A stretch of DNA of 64,000 bases from Hyphomicrobiales bacterium (GTDB taxonomy: Bacteria; Pseudomonadota; Alphaproteobacteria; Rhizobiales; Rhizobiaceae), in contig QEVK01000004.1 of assembly GCA_003577315.1 (NCBI GenBank), forward strand, positions 71,358-135,357, in the 5' to 3' direction. A program made the translations under genes and the position numbers. Shown in pieces: positions 42,733 through 50,601 of the stretch. The notes beneath the pieces are model-generated. The model was not told the DNA's origin. It ran no database searches and saw only the letters and a list, made by a program, of their open reading frames with translations. Numbering within the stretch: the stretch's first letter is position 1; every line of letters starts with the position of its first letter.

Positions 42733-45700
42733 TCAGGCATCCAGGACGACGTCGCTTACCGGAACCGCCTGGCACGCGAGGCACGTGGATGCGTCGTCCG
42801 GCTCGGTGCCGTGCAGATGGCGGACGCTGCCCGACACGATGCGGACCGCGCAACTCTCGCACTGCCCCACCCTGCATCCGCTCGACATGGTCACGCCCAG
42901 GGACTCGCCGAAATTCAGCAGCGGGCCGCACGCGGCGGACCACAGGTCGGGCGCCTCGCGCGACCGCGAGAACGAGACCCTGAACGTGCGGCCGTCATCC
43001 GCGACCGGCCCCGGCGGCGATTTGAACACCTCCCTGAATATGTCGAAATCGGGCACGCCGCGTTCCGCGAGGCCGCGGGCGAAATCCTCCATCATTCCGG
43101 GCGGGCCGCACATGTAGATCCTGGCGCGCCTGGAAATCAGCCCGTCGGGGACCATGCCGGCGGTGATGCGCGCGGCGCTGTCGTGATCGATCCCCGGCCG
43201 ATCCGACGGCAGGGGCTGGTCGTAATGGTTGACGACCGTCAGGCCCGGCAGCCGGGAGACGTGAAATCCGATCCGGTCCCGGAAAGCGTGGAAGTCGCCG
43301 TTGCGGTTCCCGTAATAGAGCCGGATTTCAGTCGGGTCGCCGTCGGGAAGCGATTCCAGCAGGCTCATGAACGGAGTTATCCCGATGCCGCCGGCAAGGA
43401 ATATCAGCGGCTGCGGCGACCTGCGCGGCAGCACGAAGCTGCCGGACGGCGCCTTCAGGTCGACGATGTCGCCCGGCCGCAACTGGCGGTTGATGTGGCT
43501 CGACACGCGCCCCTCGAAGGGGGTGCCGTCGGCGCCCAGGCCGGTCTGGTGGCGCACGGCGATCGCGTAGGACCTGCGGCCGGGGACGTTGGCAGGCCCG
43601 GTGAGGGAGTACGACCGCGTGACGGATTCGGAACCGATCCGGACCCTGATCTCGATGTGCTGGCCGGGGCGGTAGTCGGGCAGCACGCCGCCCTCCACGG
43701 GCTCGAGATGGACGCTGACGACGCCGCGCGCCTCGGGATGCAGCCGGCTCACGCGAAACGCGCGCCAGCCGCGCCAGCGGGGTTCGGTGGCCGGGTCGCG
43801 CTCGATGTCGCAGCGGAACGATCTGTGGGCGACGGAGCCGCTGACCGGGTCGCAATCCTCGGCGGAAACGAGACTGTTGAAGTTGCGGCTTTGCGGGCCG
43901 GCGACCGGCGTCGCCTCCCGGTCGAGCTCGGGGCAGGCCTGCCACCAGCCGAACTCGGCGACCACGAGGTCGTCGGCGAGCTGCGGCGTCAGCTTCGCCA
44001 CGAAGCGCGCCTGACCGTGGCGCGTGCGGACCCTTATCCAGTCGCCGTCGAGGATGTCGCGGCTGGCGGCAAGCCCCGGACTGATCTCGGCGACCGGATC
44101 GGGCGCGCGCTTGCGCAACGAAACGAGGCTGCGGTGCTGGCTGTGGCAGTAGTAGCCATTCTTGGCCGAGCTCAGGATGAGGGGATATCGGCGGCCCGTG
44201 CCGTCCCGCTCCTGCCGCGTCTGCTCGCCCGGCAGCGCGTGGCTGGCTATGGCGGGCTGGCCGTGGCGGTGCAGGAGCTCGGAGTAGAGCTCGACGCGCC
44301 GCGTCTCGGTATCGAATCCGCGGATTCTCTCAGGGAAGTCGTGGTGCGCCAGCGCGTATTTGCGCTCGCGGGAATCGATGGCGCATTTGAGGCCGGCCGG
44401 ATTGGCGCGAAGCTGCGCGACGGAAAGGCCGAGAGGTTCCAGCATGTGGTTCCATCCCGCTTCGAGGCTGCCGCCGAAGAACGCATCGCCGAGGCCTAGC
44501 CGGCAGGCGAGCTCGAAGACGATCTCGTTGTCCGACCGCGATTCGCCGCGGGGCGAAACCATGCGTTGCCGCAACTGGACGTGGGAGGCCGCGTCGTCGC
44601 TTATTTCGAAGCCGAAGCGCAATCCCTCGTGCTCCCAGGGCGTGTTCACCGGCAGGAAGATGTCCGCGTGGCGTGCCGCGGGCGTTTCGAAGAGGTCGCA
44701 GTGGACGTGGAACTCGAGAGCGGCGAGCGCGCGCTCGGCCATGCCGGAATCGGCTTGCGAGACAGGCAGGTTGGTGCCGAAGGCGACCATGGCCCTGACC
44801 CGGTAGGGATCGGCGTCGAGGATGGCGCGATAAAGGTCGCGCCCCGTCACCCACCCCATGGCAGGAGGGCCGATCGGCCGCTCGCCGGCGCCGAGCGTCT
44901 TCGCCATCTGCGCCGCTTCGATGTGCCCGACGGCGTTGACCGGCCTGTAGAACGGCCCCCGCCTGACGCGATTGCCGCCCACGCGGTCGAAGCTGCCGCT
45001 CAGGGCATAGAGGCTTGCGACCGCACGCTCGGCCTGCGTCGCGTTGGTGTGCTGCCCAAGCCCGGTCCACGCATGGTACGCGATGCGCCGGCCGCCGCTC
45101 AGAAGCTCCATCGCGGTTCTCAGGACGTCGGCGGGAACGCCGGTGATGTCGCGCACCCGGCCCTCGTCGTAGGGCGCGGCGCCCCTGGCGAGAAGCTCGA
45201 ACGCCGGCGTGCAGGCAAGAGGCTGACGGGATGCGCCGCCGACACGTGCTTCCACGACGACGTCGCCGCGAATCCTCCACCGGAAGGCTTCCTCGGGGGA
45301 GGGTTGCCGTTCGGGATCGAAGGGAACCGCGCGGCCTGCCTCTTCGTCCCACACCATGTATCTGTCGGAAGGCGCGTCGGGCGAAAGGGCGCGTTCCCGC
45401 AGGAACCGGCCGTCGTCGCCGCGCACCAGAAGCGGCGCGTTCGTCCACAGCCTGACGAACCGCTCGTCGTAGCGCCGCTCCTCGATCAGCAGCCTGACGA
45501 GACCGAGCGCCAGGGCGGCGTCCGTTCCGGGCCGCACCGCCAGCCAGGCGTCCGCCTGCCTCGCCAGGGCGGTCGGGCGCGGGTCGACCACCACCATCTT
45601 CGCGCCCCTGGCGCGGCCGCGGCCAATGGCGTTGGCCTGGGCGAGCCAGGTGTTGGCGGGATTGTGCCCCCACAGCAGGATCGTGTCGGCGTTCTCGTAG

Positions 45701-46185
45701 TCGGCGGGCGGCATGCCGCAGCCGAAGGTGAACGCGTGGGCGAAGTCCTTGTGCCAGTTGCAGATCTCCGTTCCGTAGCAGATGTTGGGGCTGCCGAAAT
45801 GCCGCACGAGGCGCTCTATCCAGTCGATGCTGTCGGAAAGCGGCGTGCCGCTCGGCGTGGTGATCGAGAAGGCGACGGCCTCCGCGCCGCTCTCGGCGCG
45901 GATCGCGGCAAGCTGCTGCGCCGTCTCGCCGAGCGCCTCGTCCCAGCCGATGCGTTTCCAGCCCGGATCGGCGGAGCCTTTGGGAGTGGTGCGGCGCAGC
46001 GGATACAGCTGGCGATGCGGGCTGTGCACCAGTTCGGGTGCGGCGCGCCCCTTCATGCACATGGCCTGTCCGGTCGGGTGCGACGGGTCGGGGCGGACCG
46101 ATACCAGCCGGTCGTCGCGGACCTCGTTCAGGGTTCCGCAGCGGGACCGGCAGAGCGTGCAGTAACCGGGAATGAGACGTGTCAA
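42733..46185 (-). CDS. Trifunctional molybdopterin oxidoreductase - FAD/NAD reductase - 2Fe-2S ferredoxin fusion (1150 aa)
   Basis: One uninterrupted frame encodes 1150 residues. Residues 1-60 hold a 4Fe-4S site (C9-x2-C12-x3-C16-x26-C43). Residues 60-760 form a DMSO-reductase-family molybdopterin domain (LLWGHNPANTWLAQANAIGRG, VDPRPTALARQADAWLAVRPGTDAALALG), with Cys142 in GTEICNWHKDF a candidate Mo ligand. A formate-dehydrogenase-like C-terminal barrel (LILSSAKNGYYCHSQ ... FGWWQACPELD) ends near 760. Residues 800-1045 are a ferredoxin-reductase module (RSYSLTG flavin motif, FLAGGIGITPFMSLLES and MCGPPGMM for NAD(P)). The C-terminus is a plant-type ferredoxin (C1104, C1109, C1112, C1138). 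All redox stations are intact, so NAD(P)H could drive the Mo centre within one chain. No twin-arginine signal is present, so it is cytoplasmic. The substrate is unknown. Confidence 0.88.
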   Translation of the reverse strand: MTRLIPGYCTLCRSRCGTLNEVRDDRLVSVRPDPSHPTGQAMCMKGRAAPELVHSPHRQLYPLRRTTPKGSADPGWKRIGWDEALGETAQQLAAIRAESGAEAVAFSITTPSGTPLSDSIDWIERLVRHFGSPNICYGTEICNWHKDFAHAFTFGCGMPPADYENADTILLWGHNPANTWLAQANAIGRGRARGAKMVVVDPRPTALARQADAWLAVRPGTDAALALGLVRLLIEERRYDERFVRLWTNAPLLVRGDDGRFLRERALSPDAPSDRYMVWDEEAGRAVPFDPERQPSPEEAFRWRIRGDVVVEARVGGASRQPLACTPAFELLARGAAPYDEGRVRDITGVPADVLRTAMELLSGGRRIAYHAWTGLGQHTNATQAERAVASLYALSGSFDRVGGNRVRRGPFYRPVNAVGHIEAAQMAKTLGAGERPIGPPAMGWVTGRDLYRAILDADPYRVRAMVAFGTNLPVSQADSGMAERALAALEFHVHCDLFETPAARHADIFLPVNTPWEHEGLRFGFEISDDAASHVQLRQRMVSPRGESRSDNEIVFELACRLGLGDAFFGGSLEAGWNHMLEPLGLSVAQLRANPAGLKCAIDSRERKYALAHHDFPERIRGFDTETRRVELYSELLHRHGQPAIASHALPGEQTRQERDGTGRRYPLILSSAKNGYYCHSQHRSLVSLRKRAPDPVAEISPGLAASRDILDGDWIRVRTRHGQARFVAKLTPQLADDLVVAEFGWWQACPELDREATPVAGPQSRNFNSLVSAEDCDPVSGSVAHRSFRCDIERDPATEPRWRGWRAFRVSRLHPEARGVVSVHLEPVEGGVLPDYRPGQHIEIRVRIGSESVTRSYSLTGPANVPGRRSYAIAVRHQTGLGADGTPFEGRVSSHINRQLRPGDIVDLKAPSGSFVLPRRSPQPLIFLAGGIGITPFMSLLESLPDGDPTEIRLYYGNRNGDFHAFRDRIGFHVSRLPGLTVVNHYDQPLPSDRPGIDHDSAARITAGMVPDGLISRRARIYMCGPPGMMEDFARGLAERGVPDFDIFREVFKSPPGPVADDGRTFRVSFSRSREAPDLWSAACGPLLNFGESLGVTMSSGCRVGQCESCAVRIVSGSVRHLHGTEPDDASTCLACQAVPVSDVVLDA

Positions 46186-46207
46186 GCTGCGACCCCGTCG
46201 TTTTCAT

Positions 46208-46232
46208 GTAATGCATTATAGTAACGCATTAC
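46208..46232. promoter_or_regulatory. Operator-like element A overlapping the Mo-enzyme promoter
   Basis: Two copies of TAAYGCATTA (46209-46218 and 46222-46231) repeat with 13-base spacing inside a 25-bp imperfect palindrome with outer arms GTAATGC/GCATTAC. On the minus strand a perfect TATAAT (46215-46220) lies inside the element, 30 bases upstream of the Mo-enzyme ATG, so a bound protein would cover the -10 box. The best -35 (TTGGCT, 46241-46246) is spaced by 20 bases. Element B at 46845-46869 matches it at 20 of 25 positions. Confidence 0.6.
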
Positions 46233-46395
46233 TTTGTGCCAGCCAATAGTCTGCGCGTCAAGCGAGGCAGCCGGCCCTGCTTCCGGGGCAATGCATGTCA
46301 CGCCTGCTCCGGCATGGTCTCGGCTGCACGGCTCGCGGATGAAGCCATGCCGGGAATCCGGCCTTCGAGCGCCTGCGTCGCTATGGTCCGGCCCG

Positions 46396-46419
46396 CTTCT
46401 CCCCATGAAGAGGGAGAAG
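46396..46419. repeat. CTTCTCCC/GGGAGAAG hairpin
   Basis: A perfect 8-bp inverted repeat around an 8-base loop. Sequences of the type CTTCTCCCC...GGGGAGAAGG are common as dispersed intergenic repeats in rhizobial genomes, so this may be a remnant of such an element. Only one copy is present in this window. Confidence 0.4.
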
Positions 46420-46830
46420 GGCAAGCGGCGAGATCGTGGCCAGCCTTCCTCTCCCCGGCCGCAAGGGTCCGAAGGAAGGGCCGAGGCCCGCGGCTCGATC
46501 CCGGCGGATAGCGAGGGGCGGAGCCGGTGCTCAACCGTCATGGCCGCGGGCATCGGGTGTGTCGGCCCGCCCCCTCGGCCACAGGCAGGCGACAGAGGCA
46601 ACGCCGCGGCTTCTTCCTGTCCGCGCTCCCGGGATCAGGGGCGGTACGCCTCGGAGCAGATCGCGGCGTTCGTCGCGAGCGCTTCAACGGCGGATTGGAC
46701 GGACGAAATACCGGCGGACGAAGGCCGAATGTCCGGCCGGCAAAGGAGGCGAGCGCGGGACGGGCCGACGGCCGGGATGCTTCCGGGCCCGCCCTTTCTT
46801 CGTCCTCGCCCATCCTCCGCCACAAGCCTC

Positions 46831-46869
46831 TTGACACCGATTTAGTAATGCATCACTGTGACGCATCAC
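46831..46869 (+). promoter_or_regulatory. TTGACA box plus operator-like element B upstream of the second Liv operon
   Basis: A perfect -35 hexamer TTGACA (46831-46836) is followed by element B (46845-46869), composed of TAATGCATCA and TGACGCATCA at 13-base spacing. The core GTGATGC/TCAC...GTGA/GCATYAC symmetry is stronger than in element A. No good -10 box is found at 16-18 bases, so the exact promoter is uncertain. The element lies 240 bases before the livG start codon, implying a long leader. Confidence 0.5.
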
Positions 46870-47107
46870 AAAGACGACCGCGCGTTTTCGCAGGTCGCGG
46901 GGAACGGTCCGATGATCCGATATGCATTGCCGGATGCATGCGCGCCTCGTCGCGCCCTGCATCGCGCGCCTCATATGCCGGACGGCGGCACGAGCGCGGC
47001 ACGCGGTGTCGTGCCTTTGCGGGCGCGTCCGCCCGTCGCGACCGCCCGCGTCGCGACCGCTCGTCGGGGCGGTCGGGAGATCATGTCGGCAAGGAGGCGC
47101 GCACCGC

Positions 47108-47851
47108 ATGTCCGTGCTTGAAGCGAGGGATGTGAGCATCGCCTTCAACGGCTTCTACGCCGTCAGGAACGTGGATTTCGCCCTGCATGAAGGAACCATT
47201 CACGCCGTCATCGGCCCGAATGGGGCGGGCAAGACCACCCTGTTCAACCTGCTGACGAAGTTCCTGCAGCCGACCGGCGGCAGCGTCTATTACCGGGGCC
47301 AGGACATAACCGGCGAAGGGCCGGCCGCGATCGCGCGGCGGGGCGTCGTCCGCTCGTTCCAGATCTCGGCCGTCTTTCAGGGACTGACGGTGCGCGAGAA
47401 CATCGAGCTGGCACTGCTGCGCAGAAGCAACCTGCAGTGGAGGCTGGTCGGCCATGCCCGGCGCAACACGGACCTCGTCCGGCGCGCCGACGAGATCCTG
47501 GCGCAGTTCGGGTTCGACAGGGAGGCCGATACCGCAGCCGCCAACCTCTCCTACGGCCGCAAGCGCGTGCTGGAGCTGGCGACGACGATCGCCATGGACC
47601 CGGATGTCCTGCTGCTCGACGAGCCGATGGCCGGTCTCGGGCGCGAAGACATCGACCGGGTGGCGGAGCTGATCCTGGAGGCGGCGCAGGGGCGCACGGT
47701 CCTGCTGGTCGAGCACAACATGCAGGTGGTGTCCCGGCTGGCGGAGAGGATCACGGTCATGGTGCGCGGCGAGGTGCTGACGGAAGGGTCCTATGACGAG
47801 GTCTCGAAGCGGCCGGAGGTGATCGCCGCCTATACCGGCGGGGGGCACTGA
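47108..47851 (+). CDS. livG: ABC transporter ATP-binding protein LivG, second system
   Basis: From the ATG at 47108 (AAGGAGG ten bases upstream) the ATPase has 247 residues. Walker A is GPNGAGKTT, the Q-loop region VVRSFQISAVFQGLTVRENI is LivG-typical, the signature reads LSYGRKRVLELA (Y replaces G), and Walker B is VLLLDEPMAGLG with IEH-like switch LVEHNM. It leads a four-gene importer. Its stop overlaps the next start by one base. Confidence 0.93.
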   Translation: MSVLEARDVSIAFNGFYAVRNVDFALHEGTIHAVIGPNGAGKTTLFNLLTKFLQPTGGSVYYRGQDITGEGPAAIARRGVVRSFQISAVFQGLTVRENIELALLRRSNLQWRLVGHARRNTDLVRRADEILAQFGFDREADTAAANLSYGRKRVLELATTIAMDPDVLLLDEPMAGLGREDIDRVAELILEAAQGRTVLLVEHNMQVVSRLAERITVMVRGEVLTEGSYDEVSKRPEVIAAYTGGGH

Positions 47852-48552
47852 TGGGCGACGTGCTTCGCGTCCGCGCGCTCGAGGCCTGGTACGGCGAGTC
47901 CAAGGTGCTGCACGGCATGGGGTTCCGTCTCGCCGAGGGAGAGGTCGTCACGCTTCTCGGCCGCAACGGCGCAGGCAAGACGACCACCCTCAAATCCATC
48001 ATGGGGCTCATGGAGCGCCGCGCAGGCTCCATCCTCTACAGGGGCGAGGAGCTGATTGCGGCGCGGTCCGTGGGCATCGCGCGCAGGGGCATCGCCTATT
48101 GCCCCGAGGAACGGGGCATATTCGCGAGCCTCAGCGTGCAGGAAAACCTCGAGCTGCCGCCCAGGGTCGCGCCGTCGGGCATGGCGACGCACGAGATCCT
48201 GGAGCTGTTTCCCAACCTGCGCGAACGGCTGGGCAGCTTCGGAACCAGGCTGTCCGGCGGCGAGCAGCAGATGCTGGCGCTGGCCCGCATCCTGCGCACG
48301 GGCGCCCGGCTGCTCCTGCTCGACGAGCCGACGGAGGGCCTCGCCCCGATCATCATCAAGCAGATCCGGAACACGATCTCCAGGCTGAAGGCGCTCGGCT
48401 TCACCATCCTCCTCGTGGAGCAGAACGTCGCCTTCGCCCGTGCGCTGGCCGACCGCAACTACATCGTCGAGACCGGCCTCATCGTCGACGAGATCGCCGC
48501 CGGCGAGTTCGAGCGCCGCCTCGGCTCGATCCAGGGCTACCTGGGTATCTAG
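47851..48552 (+). CDS. livF: ABC transporter ATP-binding protein LivF, second system
   Basis: The 233-residue ATPase has Walker A (GRNGAGKTT), signature LSGGEQQML, Walker B (LLLLDEPTEGL) and the LivF-specific stretch GIAYCPEERGIFASLSVQENL. The ATG shares one base with the livG stop (TGATG). It works with the preceding LivG to energise the fused permease. Normal length and complete motifs indicate a functional protein. Confidence 0.93.
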   Translation: MGDVLRVRALEAWYGESKVLHGMGFRLAEGEVVTLLGRNGAGKTTTLKSIMGLMERRAGSILYRGEELIAARSVGIARRGIAYCPEERGIFASLSVQENLELPPRVAPSGMATHEILELFPNLRERLGSFGTRLSGGEQQMLALARILRTGARLLLLDEPTEGLAPIIIKQIRNTISRLKALGFTILLVEQNVAFARALADRNYIVETGLIVDEIAAGEFERRLGSIQGYLGI

Positions 48553-48583
48553 AGGCCGTCAGGGATTTGGGACGGATGTCGAA

Positions 48584-50509
48584 ATGACCACAATATTTGG
48601 TATCCCGGCCGCATTGCTTTTCGGCCAGCTCCTGCTGGGGCTGATCAACGGCGCGTTCTACGCCACGCTCAGCCTCGGGCTCGCGGTCATCTTCGGGATG
48701 ATGAATATCGCCAATTTCGCCCATGGCGCCCTCTACATGATGGGCGCCGTCGGCGCCTGGTTCCTGCTCGACGCCTTCGGGGTCGGCTACTGGACATCGC
48801 TGTTCCTGTGTCCGCTGCTGGTCGGCATCGTCGGGATCCTGCTGGAGCGCCTGATCCTGAGGCGGGTGAGCCACCTTGATCATCTCTACGGCATGCTGCT
48901 GACCTTCGGCCTGGCGCTGATCATCCAGGGCCTGTTCCGCTTCGCATTCGGATCGTCCGGGCTGCCCTATGCGATACCGGAGGCGCTGTCGGGCGGCACC
49001 AATCTCGGCTTCATGTTCCTGCCGCACTATCGCGGCTGGGTGATCCTCGTGGCTCTCGTGATCTGCTTCGCCACCTGGTACGCCATCGAGAAGACCCGGC
49101 TCGGGGCCTATCTGCGTGCCGCTACCGAGAACCCGGCTCTCGTCCAGGCGTTCGGCATCAACGTGCCCGCCATGATCATGTTCACCTACGGTGCCGGTGC
49201 CGCGCTCGCGGCCTTTGCCGGGGTGCTGGCCGCCCCCATCCTGCAGGTGAGCCCGACGATGGGCGCGGACCTGCTCATCGTCATCTTCGCGGTGGTGGTC
49301 ATCGGCGGGCTCGGGTCGATCAAGGGTGCCATCGTCGCCGGTTTCTCGGCCGGGATACTCGAGGGGCTGACCAAGGCCTTCTATCCGGAGGCCTCGACGA
49401 CGGTCGTGTTCGTGCTGATGGCGCTCGTGCTGCTCATATGGCCGGCGGGCCTGTTCGGCAGCAAGACGCAGAGCGCGTCGACCTCCGTGGTGCTGCCGGC
49501 GCTGGCGAACGAGACGTCGCTGATGCGGTGGGCGCTGTTCGCGGCCATGGCGCTGAGCCTCGCCGTCGCCCCGGTCTTCGTCTATCCGGCCTTCCTGATG
49601 AAGGCGATGACCTACGCGCTCTTTGCCTGCGCCTTCAATCTGATGGCCGGCTACGGAAGGCTCGTCTCGTTCGGCCACGCCATGTTCATCGGAACGGCCG
49701 GCTACGTCACCGCCTATGTCATCAAGGGCTGGGGCTTCCCGCCGGAACTGGCGATCCTGGCCGGCACCGCGAGCGCCTCGCTGCTCGGGCTGGTGGCCGG
49801 CTGGCTGTCCACGCGCTCCAGCGGCGTCTATTTCGCCATGATCAGCCTCGCGCTGGCGCAGATGATCTACTTCGTGGCGCTGCAGGCGCCGTTCACCGGC
49901 GGCGAGGACGGCATCCAGAGCGTCCCGCGGGGCGTGCTGTTCGGCCTCTTCGACCTCTCCGACCCGGCCGTGCTCTACGTCTTCGTCCTCCTCGTCTTCC
50001 TCGGCGGCTTCCTGTTCATCGCCGCTCTCGTGCGCTCGCCCTTCGGCCAGATCCTGAAGGCCATCCGCGAGCACGAGCCGCGTGCGCGCTCGCTCGGCTT
50101 CTCGACCGAGCACTACAAGCTCGCCGTCTTCGTGATATCGGCCACCCTGTCGGGGCTCGCGGGCTCGATGAAGGTGCTCGTGACCCAGATCGCCAGCCTC
50201 ACCGACGTCCACTGGCTGATGTCCGGCGAGGTGATCCTGATGACCTTCCTCGGCGGCGTCGGCACCCTTTACGGGCCGGTGGTCGGCGCCTTCGTCGTCG
50301 TCGCCATGCAGAACTACCTCGCCGCGCTCGGGGCCTGGGTCTCCGTCATCCACGGCGCCATCTTCGTCGTCTGCATCCTCGCCTTCCGCCGCGGCATCGT
50401 CGGCGAGCTGATCTCCTACGTCTCGGCCCGGCAGGCGCGGTCCGTCGCCGCAGGGACGCGGGCCGACGCGCCCGACGTCGTGGCGCGAAGGCTGAAGGCG
50501 GGCGCCTGA
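48584..50509 (+). CDS. Fused LivH-LivM branched-chain-type ABC permease
   Basis: The ATG at 48584 opens a 641-residue protein that joins two permeases normally encoded separately. Residues 1-290 are LivH (LINGAFYATLSLGLAVIFGMMNIANFAHGALYMMGA, VVIGGLGSIKGAIVAGFSAGILEG). Residues 315-620 are LivM (YALFACAFNLMAGYGRLVSFGHAMFIGTAGYV, AIREHEPRARSLGFSTEHYKLAVFVISATLSGLAGSM). About 17 hydrophobic segments are expected. Such fusions are known in Liv-type systems for aromatic and other organic acids. The upstream frame extension overlaps livF and is not coding. Confidence 0.92.
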   Translation: MTTIFGIPAALLFGQLLLGLINGAFYATLSLGLAVIFGMMNIANFAHGALYMMGAVGAWFLLDAFGVGYWTSLFLCPLLVGIVGILLERLILRRVSHLDHLYGMLLTFGLALIIQGLFRFAFGSSGLPYAIPEALSGGTNLGFMFLPHYRGWVILVALVICFATWYAIEKTRLGAYLRAATENPALVQAFGINVPAMIMFTYGAGAALAAFAGVLAAPILQVSPTMGADLLIVIFAVVVIGGLGSIKGAIVAGFSAGILEGLTKAFYPEASTTVVFVLMALVLLIWPAGLFGSKTQSASTSVVLPALANETSLMRWALFAAMALSLAVAPVFVYPAFLMKAMTYALFACAFNLMAGYGRLVSFGHAMFIGTAGYVTAYVIKGWGFPPELAILAGTASASLLGLVAGWLSTRSSGVYFAMISLALAQMIYFVALQAPFTGGEDGIQSVPRGVLFGLFDLSDPAVLYVFVLLVFLGGFLFIAALVRSPFGQILKAIREHEPRARSLGFSTEHYKLAVFVISATLSGLAGSMKVLVTQIASLTDVHWLMSGEVILMTFLGGVGTLYGPVVGAFVVVAMQNYLAALGAWVSVIHGAIFVVCILAFRRGIVGELISYVSARQARSVAAGTRADAPDVVARRLKAGA

Positions 50510-50550
50510 AGGCGGCCGCCGCCGGCGAACCCGGGTCCGTTTCACCGGAT

Positions 50551-50586
50551 TTCAACGAGCAAGCTTCAACGGGGCAAACTTCAACG
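50551..50586 (+). repeat. Triple TTCAACG short direct repeat in the leader of the binding-protein gene
   Basis: TTCAACG occurs at 50551, 50565 and 50580, with periods of 14 and 15 bases and partly conserved G/A-rich spacers. The last copy runs into the ribosome-binding region (GGGAAGGA) of the next gene. It may be slippage-generated or a binding site array; no function is known. Confidence 0.5.
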
Positions 50587-50601
50587 GGAAGGAATGCGAG
50601 C

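Larger units (their letters stand above)
46186..47107. other. 922-bp divergent region without a supported gene
   Basis: The region separates the Mo-enzyme (-) from the second Liv operon (+). Open frames of 60-200 codons occur on both strands but are arginine/proline/serine-rich, overlap one another and match no family I recognise. Structure that can be seen: operator-like element A (46208-46232), a CTTCTCCC/GGGAGAAG hairpin (46396-46419), and element B next to a TTGACA box (46831-46869). The middle may be decayed sequence or house a small RNA, but I see no evidence for either. Confidence 0.6.

Noticed and set aside
46234..46845. Several 60-200-codon frames in the Mo-enzyme/Liv intergenic region
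   Set aside because: They overlap on both strands, are rich in Arg, Pro, Ser and Gly, lack good ribosome sites and show no recognisable domain.
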